Assembly (NCBI GenBank): GCA_024516155.1
Contig: JAJJXM010000055.1
Coordinates: 62,001 to 126,000, forward strand
Reading direction: 5' to 3'
Length of the DNA: 64,000 bases
Source: Pyronema omphalodes
Lineage: Eukaryota > Ascomycota > Pezizomycetes > Pezizales > Pyronemataceae
Shown here: positions 32,820 through 42,797 of the stretch, piece by piece
Numbering within the stretch: position 1 is the stretch's first letter
Layout of the letters: every line of letters starts with the position of its first letter
The notes under the pieces: model-generated
The model's database searches: none
What the model saw: the letters and a program-made list of their open reading frames with translations, nothing else
What the model was told of the DNA's origin: nothing
Program-made: the position numbers and the translations under genes

Positions 32820-34436
32820 ATGTCGGCACGAAGAATCACCGCTCACAACGACCGACTTGATGCTCCTATGGGCGATACCGTCAGCATTACTCGCCCTCCC
32901 TCCTGGGAGGAAGTTACTTCTGTTGGAGCGCCTAGGGTCCACCATGGCACTACCCTCCGCTTGGGAGAAATCCCTGACTGGGTTATTCTCATGATGGAAA
33001 GAATGAATGCAAATGAGGAAGATATCAAGAGGTTGGTTGAGGCAGTCAGATCTGGGGCTGCCATGAACGAGGAATTGCAGAAAGTCAAGGGGCTTTACCA
33101 GGAAATGGCCCAGGGTATGCAAAAGGCCTATGACACCTTGGCCAAGAAGGGCCACCTGGACCAAGAGGTCAACTTACAGACTGTTACCCGCCTTGTTCAA
33201 GCCAGCAACGACTTTGCTGGACAAGTTTGGAGGACCATTGGCAATTTTGCCACGGATGCACAAGCAAAGGAGGCAGCTCAGCAGGCAGCTGCAGACAGAC
33301 TTAACCAGGGCATTGAAACGACAAATGCTATCCTTGAGGCCTTCGCCCGGAGGCAACTTGAAATGAACAAAGAAATTGAGGAATGGGCAGTTGAGAAGAA
33401 TACACAGGAGGCCATTAGGAAGCAGGACGACGAGCAAAGGGATAGGCGGATCTCAGCTCTGTCTAAGGCTGAAGAGATGCATCAGCAGCGCCTACTGGAC
33501 TATTATGAACAGGGGGAGGAGGAGAAATCGGAGTTGGTATACAAGGTTATTGACCTTTTAATGTCAAAGATCCAGAAGAAGGAGCAGTTCGATGCTAAGT
33601 CTTTAACCGAGGCTATGCATGAGGAGATGACTCCCAGACCTCCCTCTCTTGGCAGAGCACCAGAAGTCCCCTTGCCTCCATCAGTCGATGGATCCCTTGG
33701 AAATGGCGGTAGAAATGGTGGTAGAGGAAGCAAACCACCAGGAGGGGCACTCCCACCACCTCCACCACCACCATCTGACCCTTCTGACGACGAAGACTCA
33801 GATGATGAATATATCAGGAAAGCCTTGGATAGAAAGCGCCAGGAACGCAAGGAAAAGGCAAAACAAAAGAACCCGGAAACAAAAAATGCAACAGAGGCAT
33901 TTTTAGAATCACTTGTCCAGAAATTGCAGCAATCGGGGGTCAACGAACCCAGCAGATCTAAAATGCCGGAGATAAAGGCTCCTCAATATTTTTCTGGGAA
34001 AGACAAAAACTCATTTAGGGCTTGGTGGATGTCGGTACAGGATTACATTGCAACATATGCCAAAGCATTCCTAGATGAGGACGATCAGGTCAAATGGGTT
34101 GGAAGTTTACTTACGCATAAAGCACTAAGTTGGCACCAGGAGAGGCGCAAATCGATTCGGAGACAAGGACTTAAAGATACATGGCAAGGTTTCTCAAGCT
34201 CTATTGAAACTAGGTTTGAGGATAAGCGAGAAGCCCAGAAGGACGTTAAAAGGATTACAGAGCTCCAGCATGAGGGAGACATTGATGATTATATTACAAA
34301 ATTGGAAGACCTAAACATGCACGTCGGAGCAATTGGCCCCATGTATCGCAACCTCATATGGGAGGCAATGACGCCCTCAAAAAAAAAAGCGTACATCAGA
34401 GATTTGGGGGAATCCCAACTGATGATGAAGGAATGA
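32820..34436 (+). CDS. Gag of element G (capsid part)
   Basis: 538 aa from ATG 32820, homologous to the minus-strand gag of C. Helical, charged N-terminal half (about residues 60-270), proline-rich linker (GGALPPPPPPP), acidic patch, then the retrotransposon gag domain (FRAWWMSVQDY, VGSLLTHKALSWH, about residues 380-510). The zero frame ends at TGA 34434-34436, but the natural continuation lies in the -1 frame, entered at the ten-A run 34379-34388. That is either programmed slippage or a one-base indel; C is truncated before this point and cannot decide. Confidence 0.88.
   Translation: MSARRITAHNDRLDAPMGDTVSITRPPSWEEVTSVGAPRVHHGTTLRLGEIPDWVILMMERMNANEEDIKRLVEAVRSGAAMNEELQKVKGLYQEMAQGMQKAYDTLAKKGHLDQEVNLQTVTRLVQASNDFAGQVWRTIGNFATDAQAKEAAQQAAADRLNQGIETTNAILEAFARRQLEMNKEIEEWAVEKNTQEAIRKQDDEQRDRRISALSKAEEMHQQRLLDYYEQGEEEKSELVYKVIDLLMSKIQKKEQFDAKSLTEAMHEEMTPRPPSLGRAPEVPLPPSVDGSLGNGGRNGGRGSKPPGGALPPPPPPPSDPSDDEDSDDEYIRKALDRKRQERKEKAKQKNPETKNATEAFLESLVQKLQQSGVNEPSRSKMPEIKAPQYFSGKDKNSFRAWWMSVQDYIATYAKAFLDEDDQVKWVGSLLTHKALSWHQERRKSIRRQGLKDTWQGFSSSIETRFEDKREAQKDVKRITELQHEGDIDDYITKLEDLNMHVGAIGPMYRNLIWEAMTPSKKKAYIRDLGESQLMMKE
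34379..34388 (+). promoter_or_regulatory. A10 run, possible -1 slippage site in gag of G
   Basis: Codons TCA AAA AAA AAA GCG in frame zero. Moving one base back enters the frame that carries the nucleocapsid. A AAA AAA is a legal slippery heptamer, but homopolymer indels are also common. Confidence 0.4.
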
Positions 34437-34999
34437 TTGACGCAGTTAAAGAGGCTGCTCATGTTGTGGAAAATTTGGATGAAGAACTAAAGGGTCATAA
34501 GAAAAAGACTGTGGAAGTGCGGGAGGACTGCCATAAGGACAAAGGAAAGAATAAAGCAACTGTGCACCCTAAGGAGGTGCAGCACAATGATAAGTTTAAG
34601 GAAAGGAAGGATAAAAAGGGATTCACAGGGAAAAAGGATAAAAAATCTATCTTTGCATCAGGAAGGGAGGCTCTACAAGATCTTCCTCAGAGCGAAATCG
34701 ACAAACACAAAAAGGATAAGGCTGATTGTTGGAGATGCGGACGATCTGGGCACAAAATGTTTGATTGTTACGCTAAAAAAACAGTGGGAGGAACGGAGCT
34801 TTCTGGGGATGGAAAAGTTGCTTCTTCAGGGAAGAGGAAGCGCGATGATGAAGACGATGGAAAGGAAGGGCAGGAGAAGCCCAAAGAAAACAAAAAGACA
34901 AAGACCACAGCAGTGCGGCAGGATGAGGATGAAATGATGGAAGATGCTCAACCCAGGATTTGGGAGATTGAGCAGAATGATGAGGAGTCGGATTTTTAA
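34389..34999 (+). CDS. Gag of element G (nucleocapsid part, -1 frame)
   Basis: Frame open from 34358. Very lysine-rich, with one zinc knuckle CWRCGRSGHKMFDC encoded at 34727-34768 and an acidic tail. It ends TTT TAA at 34997-34999; the following protease frame is again -1 and open through this point, so TTTTTAA at 34993-34999 could be a second slippery site. Confidence 0.8.
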
Positions 35000-35966
35000 G
35001 ATCCTCTGGGGTTGCGTCACCTGAGGAGGAAGAATGTACATCTGACACAGAAAATATTACTTGTTGTTGGACAAAAAGAAAAACATTGGACAGCTTGGAG
35101 TCGACCAAGACAAAACATCGACGAACTGACAAAGGAACCTCTTCCAAAAGAACAAAAAAGGAAGCTGTGGTTCCGCCCCATCATGGACAAAGGCCAATAA
35201 TCAACATGGTGTTGAATTGGTCAAAGAACAAATTCAGAACGGTGAGAGTCCTATTAGATACAGGCTCCACCTCAGCATTATTGGACAAAGGATTTGTCCA
35301 TAACTACAACCTACCAACTGTGAAGAGAGACAAGCCTCTTCAAATCCGCAACTTCAACAATGAAATAGTTGCCGGTGCAGGAGAATTCTTTACAGTTCCT
35401 TTTATGCTGCAACACAAACAGCACTTTGCAGCAGAATCCTTCGAAGTCGCCCCTCTTGACAGTGACTGCGATGTCATCCTCCCTTACTGGTGGATGGCAA
35501 AACATCAACCTTGCAACATGTGGGGAGAAAGCAATAACATCTCCTTCACAACACCACATTGCGCTGAAAATTGTACTAAGGCTCAGGCCAGTACATTCTC
35601 TCTCAAGGTCGACCGCCGAGTACTCGACCACCCTGAGGCCTCAGTTATAGGCCATATTTCAGCTGTTGCCAGTAAGGAGGAATTATCAGAGGCACTTCAA
35701 CAAGTCGCTGAGAAATTCCCTAAGTGGATTAACATCATGACAAAGGAAGCAGCAGACAAGCTTCCTGAAGACAAGCCTTACGACCATGCCAGAGACTTGA
35801 AGGAAGGAGAGACTCCTCCTTGGGGACCAGTCTATGCGCTTAATGAAGTCGAACTGGAGACACTCAGAGAATGGCTAAAAGAAATGCTAAGGACAGGCAA
35901 GATCAGACCATCAAAATCTCTTGCCGCAGCACCCATTCTCTTTGTGCCAAAACCCCATGGGCGAGG
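35000..35966 (+). pseudogene. Pol of element G: protease and start of RT, truncated
   Basis: Aspartic protease with LLDTGSTSALLD (DTG active site, about 35251-35286), then the linker and the first RT block ([34 protein letters not shown]). Reading stops at about 35966 inside the RT, before the catalytic motifs, where unrelated sequence of a Harbinger transposon begins. RT palm, RNase H and integrase are missing. Confidence 0.85.
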
Positions 35967-36350
35967 TTTACCATCCTGAGGACTTTGAGGGCTCGGCGTG
36001 GATGGGCATTGAGGATTTCGCGCGTGAAAATGTCTCCAGTGCGAATGGAGGTGCGGACAGGCGTCTTTAAAAGGTAGAAACGTGCGTACAAGGCGAGAAT
36101 AATGGCGATTTTACAGCGTTTTAGTTGTATTTTTTTGCGTCGTGCGAGGTCTTCTTCCGGGGTCATTTTTTCGGTGGTTGTGTTGCGTCTTGTCAGTTGC
36201 AAACGGTTGCAAACGGTGCTGGCGAGGTCCTTTTGCAACCGTTTGCAACCGTTTGGGACTGGAAAATGAAACGGTTGGTGCCAAACAAAACACCCCCGAC
36301 CGTTTGCAAAACGGTCAAACTCTTGCAAACGGTCATTTTACTAGTAAATC
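35967..36350 (-). mobile_element. PIF/Harbinger-like transposon fragment (5' end and transposase N-terminus)
   Basis: On the minus strand, a segment MTPEEDLARRKK...RTSIRTGDIFTREIL...HPRRALKVLRM (about 36163-35967) resembles the N-terminus of Agaricomycete DDE_Tnp_4 (Harbinger) transposases, from family knowledge. Upstream of it (36199-36333) lie several GCAAACGGT motifs in both orientations, as expected for subterminal repeats. The DDE domain is absent: the transposon is cut at the RT junction. Confidence 0.6.
36199..36333. repeat. Cluster of GCAAACGGT / ACCGTTTGC repeats
   Basis: Exact copies at 36199-36207, 36209-36217 and 36325-36333 (forward) and 36238-36246 and 36299-36307 (inverted), plus near copies at 36248 and 36306. 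The first two pairs can form a stem of about 18 bp with a loop of about 20 nt. Probable transposase-binding subterminal repeats. Confidence 0.7.
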
Positions 36351-36463
36351 CTAACGGCCGTTGGCGAACCAAACGCGGCCTTAATCACTTGGCTGCGGCG
36401 AGGTGCGATCACAGAATGATGAAGTACGAGCCTTGGGACGAAGCTTGAACAGGGGGGAGGTGG
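36351..36463 (+). other. Remnant of element G pol 3' end and polypurine tract
   Basis: Short coding-like end (KRGLNHLAAARCDHRMMKYE) closed by TGA at about 36447, then AACAGGGGGGAGGTGG directly before the LTR, a polypurine tract. Confidence 0.55.
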
Positions 36464-38617
36464 TGTCACACCCTATATTGCGTGAGTATAGAATAGGTAA
36501 CATGTATAACATTTAGAGAACATGTCAAACTCGACAGGAGAATGCATAATAAGGTTAGTATTCCCGGGCCGGAACCCCCTCAGGAGCTCCAGCTACCCAC
36601 GTCACGTGATTCGTGACTCTCCGAAAGGACCTCACAAGGATCCCGGCCCGAGGCATCGCGACCTGTTATTCACTGTCAGTTTGGGAGGAGCAAAGATGGA
36701 TGGGAATGAGTATCAACTGACCTCATGGGTGTCGACTTACCCATGAGAAAACTACAGACGACGCTGATGGAGACAGAAGACGACGGCGAAGGGACACCTC
36801 CTTATACTTGAGGTGGTGTTCCACCAAGCACGGCTACCAGAGGGCTTGCAAGAGAAGGGTATTCTCAGGAGCATGCAAGGCAGACGAATAGCATCATCCG
36901 ACATCTGAGTTGGGCGGGTAGTCGGCCAAGGAATGTTCCTCACCCTCCTCCTTCCAAAAATGCTGTGGGCCTCCCCAGCCTGGTGGACCGGGAAAGACAC
37001 CACTCTGCGACCACTAACTGCAACATACCACAACGCAATCCGCTGGGCCACAGGACTCACCCTAAGCACAAACCTGACGAAACTACGCATCTGCGCACAC
37101 CTACCTCCTCCCACATTTACCTCGATTATCTTTCAGCAAAATATGCGCTACGACTCCTCTTCCTACCCTCTCACCACCCATTAGCAGGTCTCAAACCCAC
37201 ACCAAAATGCCCAAAAACATCACCTGGACTATCACACCTCCGACGACACATTGAACATCTACTGGTCGGCACAATCGAAAACCGCACCCCAGAAAACCCT
37301 GCCTTCTACATCCCCACCACACCCTCACCAAACCCGAGCAAGACAGACGAACCCAACACCCGCCACCTTTCCTGGCTGAACTCACTACTGCTCGGCACAT
37401 ACCTCCTCTACACCGATGGATCCAATCTTGACAACAACAGCGCAGGCTGCGGGGCAGCCCTCTACCGAATAACAACAAACGGACCACAACACCTCCAATC
37501 ACACCACTGCCACCTTGGAACAGGATGCGAAGTCTTCGACACAGAACTACACGCCACAACGGAAGGTTTACAAATGCTCCCAGACACAGAAGCAGCGAAA
37601 GTATTCCTATGCCTCGACAACAAGCGGCTATAGAGACCCTACGCAACAATTCCAACAACCACCAGTATGCCAGAGGGACACTCCAACTGGCACAACACCT
37701 CGCTACCAAGGGATGGACCTTCACCACGGTCTGGACCCCCTCGCACACAAACATCACCGGCAACAAACTTGCAGACAGCTTAGCAAAACTCGGAACACAA
37801 CTACAAAACCCCTGTCACTCAGCCATCACCTGGCATGCGTGGCTGAAAGCCCAAATCAGACAACACTTCCTCGAACAATGGCAAAATGACGCCCCGGACG
37901 GACTACCCCCTTCGCTGTCGTACCCCAAATACCTCGAACACCTACCCTTCCTCACCTGACGGGCCCTCTTCCGCATCAGATGCGGACGTACACCAATCGA
38001 TCCCCACCCCGAACAACAACCAACCACCTGCGACTGCGGATCCGGCTTCATATCCGCCGAACATTACCTACTTGACTGCCCCAAACTACACACTGCGCGA
38101 CAAGAATTATGTCAGGCAACATCCACAAACTTCACTATACCACAACTCTTCACCAACCAGACCGGCATATCCGCATTACTGAAGTTGACCAAACGAACCG
38201 GCTTGGGATACTCGAAGGAGATACGCTGTAGAGCCAGACCACTTGACAGTAACGATAAGGAAAGGATGGACGGAGGAGTAGCGGTAATGGGATACGCGGC
38301 TTTTGACGGATAAATTTCTTTTCTTTCCTTTCCTATGTTATAAAATACTGGCCATAGATACACACGCTTTGTACCACTTTGATTGCCGTTTATGCTTATG
38401 TCTTATTTCCTTATGTTACTTGATGTTTTTATAAGGCGGAAGAAGGGTATGAAGTAGGTGGAGTGCAATAGCCATGTAGCTCTAGTCACAATAAAACAAA
38501 GATCAGATTAGTTAACTTCCTGGCTTCTTGAGAAAATCTATTAGTTGAATACCTTTCAACGAAGCAAAACTGATCGGACACACCTCTGTATTGAAAGCCT
38601 CAATACCCAGGTTCACA
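36464..38617 (+). repeat. 3' LTR of element G, interrupted by a LINE fragment
   Basis: LTR sequence at 36464-36935 and 38506-38617 surrounds a truncated LINE. LTR material corresponding to 20937-21704 of the 5' copy is missing at the left junction, so a deletion removed it together with the 5' part of the LINE. The right junction GATTAGT (38506-38512) is the same LTR position used in the 5' LTR. Confidence 0.85.
36936..38505 (+). pseudogene. LINE ORF2 3' fragment in the 3' LTR of G
   Basis: Begins within RT thumb (LLLPKMLWASPAWWTGKD), then RNase H (YTDGS near 37411, DTEL near 37540), and the C-terminal CDCGSG...HYLLDC finger, closing at TAA 38311-38313, then the conserved tail ending AAACAAAGATCA. 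Broken by frameshifts near 37130 and 37620 and TGA near 37957. Only about 80% like unit 4 by eye at the nucleotide level, clearly more diverged than the two LTRs are from each other. Confidence 0.85.
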
Positions 38618-39446
38618 GGCTACACCTCCAATGCGGCGAAACCCACATCTTCACCGATAATCAGGCCGCTATCATACGGGCAACTCGTCTCACCCCGGGC
38701 CCGGAACAAGAAACCGCAACCGATATGCACCACCTCACACAACTCCTCCTTCGACGCACAGGGACAAACGTACACCTACACTGGGTCACCGGTCACACCG
38801 ACATCCTAGGCAATGAAGAAGCAGACCGTCTTGCAAAACAAGCAACCACCCAACACCCACTTGCCCCCCCTCCCACCTCATTCTCGTGGCTCCGCAGACA
38901 AGTCAAGGAAGCCCACTCCAAGGACTGGGCACAGTGGTACAACACAAGCCCGAAACCCAAAACATAGGACGCTCCTCACAGGAAATCACTCGATGAGGCG
39001 TACACCACTGTTCCCAGAAAGGTCTCCACGGCAATCCTAGGCCTCCAAACCGGACACGGATACCTCTTGGATTACCTGGCACACCCCCCCACCCCAACCT
39101 ACCCCACCCGCGCATGCCCCTGCCCCTTACACCCCCCCCAAACACCGAAACATCTGCTGCTCTCCTGCCCGCTCTTCACCCCACACAGGTTCCAGCTCCC
39201 AAAACTCCTAAAACTCCCACGCCACCGGCAAGTCAAGCTAAACATGATCCTACAAACTAAACACGGAATCCGAGCCCAGCGCCACCATGATCTCTGACTC
39301 GAAGTTGGCCACATCTGAATGGGCACACTCGGTACTCAGTAAGCACCCCGAGGAGGCTAACAGACCCAGCAGATTCACCTTGACGACGGGCTGGGGGACA
39401 TTATTGGACCCCGCAGAGGAACACTAGAAAAAAAAAAAAAAAAAAA
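38618..39446 (+). pseudogene. LINE F continuation: RNase H, zinc finger, 3' end and poly(A)
   Basis: RNase H resumes with FTDNQAAI (about 38651) and the HWVTGH and NEEADRLAKQA motifs, then an in-frame TAG at 38965-38967, and a C-terminal CPCPLH...HLLLSC finger (39112-39168), closing at TGA 39295-39297. After a short 3' UTR comes an A run (39428-39446) that is the LINE tail. GGCTA 38618-38622 is the right TSD of element G. Confidence 0.85.
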
Positions 39447-40310
39447 CATGTATGATAATAACGATTGTATAAAGATACGAAGAGGGCAGAGAGGAGGTGA
39501 GAGAAGGGAGACGAGGACAGGAGAGAGAAAAGAGGAATGGAGGAAGGGACGAAGAGAGGGAGAAGAGAAGAGGAGAGTGAGGAGGAGGCGGAGGGACATA
39601 ACGGGGACGAGTGAGCAGGGAGAGAAGAGAGGACGGACTGGCGCGGAGTAAGGTTGTTTGGGGAAGGTTGAAAAAAAAAAAAAAAAAAAAAAAAAGGGGG
39701 ACGTAAGCGGGGATGGGAGGAGGAAACCAAGCGCCGGGAAGGGCGATTTGGAGAGCGTACAGGGCTCAGGGACACAACGACGAGAAGGAACAGCAAAGGA
39801 GAAGGAGAAGGCGGGAAGGGGGCTACACCCTGACAACAGCATGACCGCTCCGAGGCGTTCTCGGTGACCCTGGAAGTAACATTCCAGGGTTAACAATGTA
39901 TACACTTAGCATCCGCCATAACCGTAGGGTTAGATGCGTGTCTGACATAAAAAAAAAAAAAAAAAAAAAAAAAACCACCTAAAGAGGCTCCCTGATCTCC
40001 TGCTCCCCGTGGCAGCCCCAAAGAATGAGTCAGATAAAAGAAAGAATAAAAAAAAACAGAAAAGAAAGTCCAACCCCTTGCCGAAACTCGCACAGTTCCC
40101 AGATTCGTCTACTGACTCCCTCGTGAATAACAAAAGGAAACCCACGTAATGATCAAGCGTACAAATCATGTTCCAAGCACCTGGCGCTCCCACCCGTGCC
40201 TACACATATAGTCTGCCTATCTCCGTTGTAGACGAAAATTCCAAGATCGCTTTGGTGAGACGATCGTCCCTGAATAAATCCACCACCTTTAGTCTTCCTC
40301 TCGGCCACCC
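39447..40310. other. Low-complexity region: homopurine tract and two more poly(A) runs
   Basis: 39478-39660 is almost purely A and G on the plus strand. Long A runs follow at about 39670-39695 and 39949-39974. No gene is supported. The A runs share the orientation of the LINE F tail, so they may mark 3' ends of further truncated LINE or SINE insertions. Confidence 0.6.
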
Positions 40311-40313
40311 CCT

Positions 40314-41287
40314 TCATCCCCTTATCCCTTCTACCTCCTCTTTAAGTGTCTTGAATTCCTTACGCCAGTGGGGGCATTCTCCGAAGAGATGGCCTCTGGT
40401 CTGTCTGTCGCCCGACTGGCACCACCAGCACCGGTTCGAACTTTTTTCTTCATGCGCACCAGATGGGTGCCCATGAGAGCGTGGCCTGAAGCAAGCCGGA
40501 GGAATACAGATGCTCGTCGTTTGGGGAGGGAGACCAGTTCGGGACAGATTCCCCATTTCTGGCGGGGGCAGAAGGAACGGCTGTTTGCGGTTTGTTGCTT
40601 GATCCATCGACGAGTGATGGACGATGTTGTTTCCATTGCAATCCGGTTGAGGTGCGCCAGTGACGCCCACGCTGGGACAGCACACACCGGGTTGTTGCAC
40701 CATTCTAGCGTAAGGGATTCACAGTGATGCCTTGACGCTTTCTTTGCTACCCGATCCGCCTCTTCGTTTTCAGGAATGTCACTGTGACCAGGAATCTAAT
40801 GAAATTCCACCTCAATACCAGAATCCAAGCGAAGGTCCTAGGCTTCGAGTGAAAGGAGTTTGGCGAGCTGCTGGCCTACGCCAGGTGTGTCAGTCTCCAG
40901 ACGTTTCAGGGCAGCTTGGGCGTCTGACCAAACAATCGCTCTGGTGTTTGAATTGGGGTTCCAGAAGTGGTTTGAGTGGAACTCCTTGAGTCCTCGCCAG
41001 ATGGCATAGAGCTCAGCATTGAAGACCTCTGTGTGGCGGCCTAAGTAATGCTGGGAGGAACGGAAGGCTCCATTTATGTAACGAACCACACCAGCTCCTG
41101 TGAGACCCTCCATTCGGGAGCCATTTATCCATACACACGTCGTGGAAGTCTGATTTTTCTGATTCCGGACGAAGGTCTCTGCTTCCGCTCTGGGTGCGAT
41201 AACCACGGGGAAACGACGGAAGCGGTCGGGAATTGTTACTGTGTCGACTGCATCAAACCCGCACACCTTTTCTGTGCGCTGAAGCAA
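40314..41287 (-). pseudogene. LINE E ORF2: RNase H and C-terminal zinc finger
   Basis: RNase H with VWINGSR (about 41110-41130), EVFNAEL and VWSDAQAALK. The first catalytic Asp (normally DGS) is Asn (AAT), so the nuclease is probably dead. A frameshift or stop region at about 40700-40838 separates it from the C-terminal piece, which holds a CWWC...H...C finger (CWWCQSGDRQTRGHLFGEC). Confidence 0.8.
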
Positions 41288-42797
41288 TTGAGTGATGGCA
41301 GCAGCGGTTGGGGATGGTTGGGTACCAGGCGGGGGGGGCAGGGCGGGGAGGAGTGAGAATTCGTGACCGGAACTCTGCTTCTCGTCCCTTTATGAGTGCT
41401 TCTGCTGGGCGCACGGCGCTCTCAGCCAGCAAGAAGCCGAGCGGAGCGGTTTTGAAGCATCCAGTGACTGCTCGGGCCTGCTTGTTGAGGAGTAATTGTA
41501 AGCGAGCACTGCATGCCGAGCTCTTGCCTTTTAGGTGTCGGACTGCCTTGATTTCAGCTCCGTACATAGCGACCGACTGAACAACTGCTTCCTGCAAGTT
41601 AGCTGTACTCCCCGGAGGAGGACCATATGATCGACAAAGCCTTGCAAGCCGGGCGTGTTGTTGTCTTGCTTTGTTTAACCACTTTTGATGATGGTGGTTG
41701 GGGGTGAGCTTCGGGTCAAGCCAGAAACCAAGCCAACGGATGGCCGTAGAGGCGAAGGGGATCTGATGAGGGCCTACCGAGACCGTAACGTCGTCGGGGT
41801 TAGCCTCTCCTCGTCGTCGGGAAAACAGCATGGCTTCAGTCCTTTCCTTCTCGCACACCACGGCATTGGTAGAGGCCCACCAGGAGCAAGCATTGGCGCA
41901 GCGCTCGAGCTTGTCGGATACCTGACGAGCAGAGTCACCCGCCACGATCCAGGTCATATCATCGACGAACAATAGGCCTGTGACGTCAGGGATTCGCGAT
42001 TCTACATAGTCGGCTAGGTCAGCTATGTAGATCAGGATGAGGACCGGGGACACAGGGACCCTTGGGGGAGGCCGGTGTTCTTTTCTATGGGCGTTCCCGT
42101 CTCACCACCGAGTGATATTTCGACTCTGCGGTCGCTCATGAACGACCACACCCACATGACGTAACATTCGTCCATGCCTGCACGCCGCATTTTTCTCATA
42201 AGGCAATCCTGATTAACGGTGGGGAAAGCTCCCTTAACGTCCATCATCAGGGCTCCCGCTATTTTTTGCTTTATCCCAGGCGAACTCCACTGATTCGATC
42301 AGAACAGCCACGGCGTCGAGAGCGGAGCGGCCTCTTCTACCACCAAATTGTCCTGCGTGAAAGAAGTGCAACCTTTCAGCTTCCTCCACGATGAGGGTGG
42401 CTGCGACTTTTTCGACTAACTTTCCGAGACAACTCAATAGGGGAATCATTCGAAAACTTTTTGCTTTGCGGTAGGAGGCCTCTTCCGGCTTGGGAATACA
42501 TACCCCCTTCGCAGTTTTCCAGTCAGCTGGGTGGAATCCGAGCCGCATGCACTGATAAACGATAGACGTTACTCGTTCCAGATCCCATTTCATCAAGGCC
42601 TTGATGACGGGTACTCCTAAGCCATCACCACCCGGAGCTTTGAAATTGCTCTGACCGTGGATTGCACTGGAGACCAGTTCCTCCGTCACTTGTTGGAATC
42701 CGCGTCCTGGGGTGCTGCAATACCATTGTGACCTGAATACGGGTTCCGGGGGGGAAAGGAACTTCAGCAAGCATTCGATGTTTGGCGTCCTCCTCAT
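41253..42797 (-). pseudogene. LINE E ORF2: reverse transcriptase
   Basis: Three overlapping reading pieces in different frames (42797-42234, 42247-42032, 42053-41253). Motifs: FKAPGGDGLG, SFRMIPLLSCLGK, MMDVKGAFP, GLPQGS near 42064 and the catalytic FVDD encoded at 41959-41970. The thumb region continues to about 41300. The indels between pieces make it non-functional. Confidence 0.85.

Larger units (their letters stand above)
20463..38617 (+). mobile_element. Composite Gypsy element G (18.2 kb) carrying LINEs in both LTRs
   Basis: Bounded by LTR ends TGTCACACCC and GGTTCACA and by GGCTA duplications, so it is one insertion in LINE F. Contents in order: 5' LTR first part, LINE array, 5' LTR last part, gag, protease and RT start, a Harbinger fragment, a remnant of the pol end with polypurine tract, and a 3' LTR that also contains a LINE fragment. 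Most of RT, RNase H and integrase are missing, so G is now non-autonomous. Confidence 0.9.

Noticed and set aside
36199..36333. GCAAACGGT repeats considered as a CRISPR-like array
   Set aside because: Units are 9 bp, irregularly spaced and in both orientations in a eukaryotic transposon context; they fit subterminal transposon repeats.
39375..39905. 176-aa minus-strand ORF rich in Ser, Pro and Phe
   Set aside because: Translation of homopurine and poly(A) tracts read in antisense; no domain.
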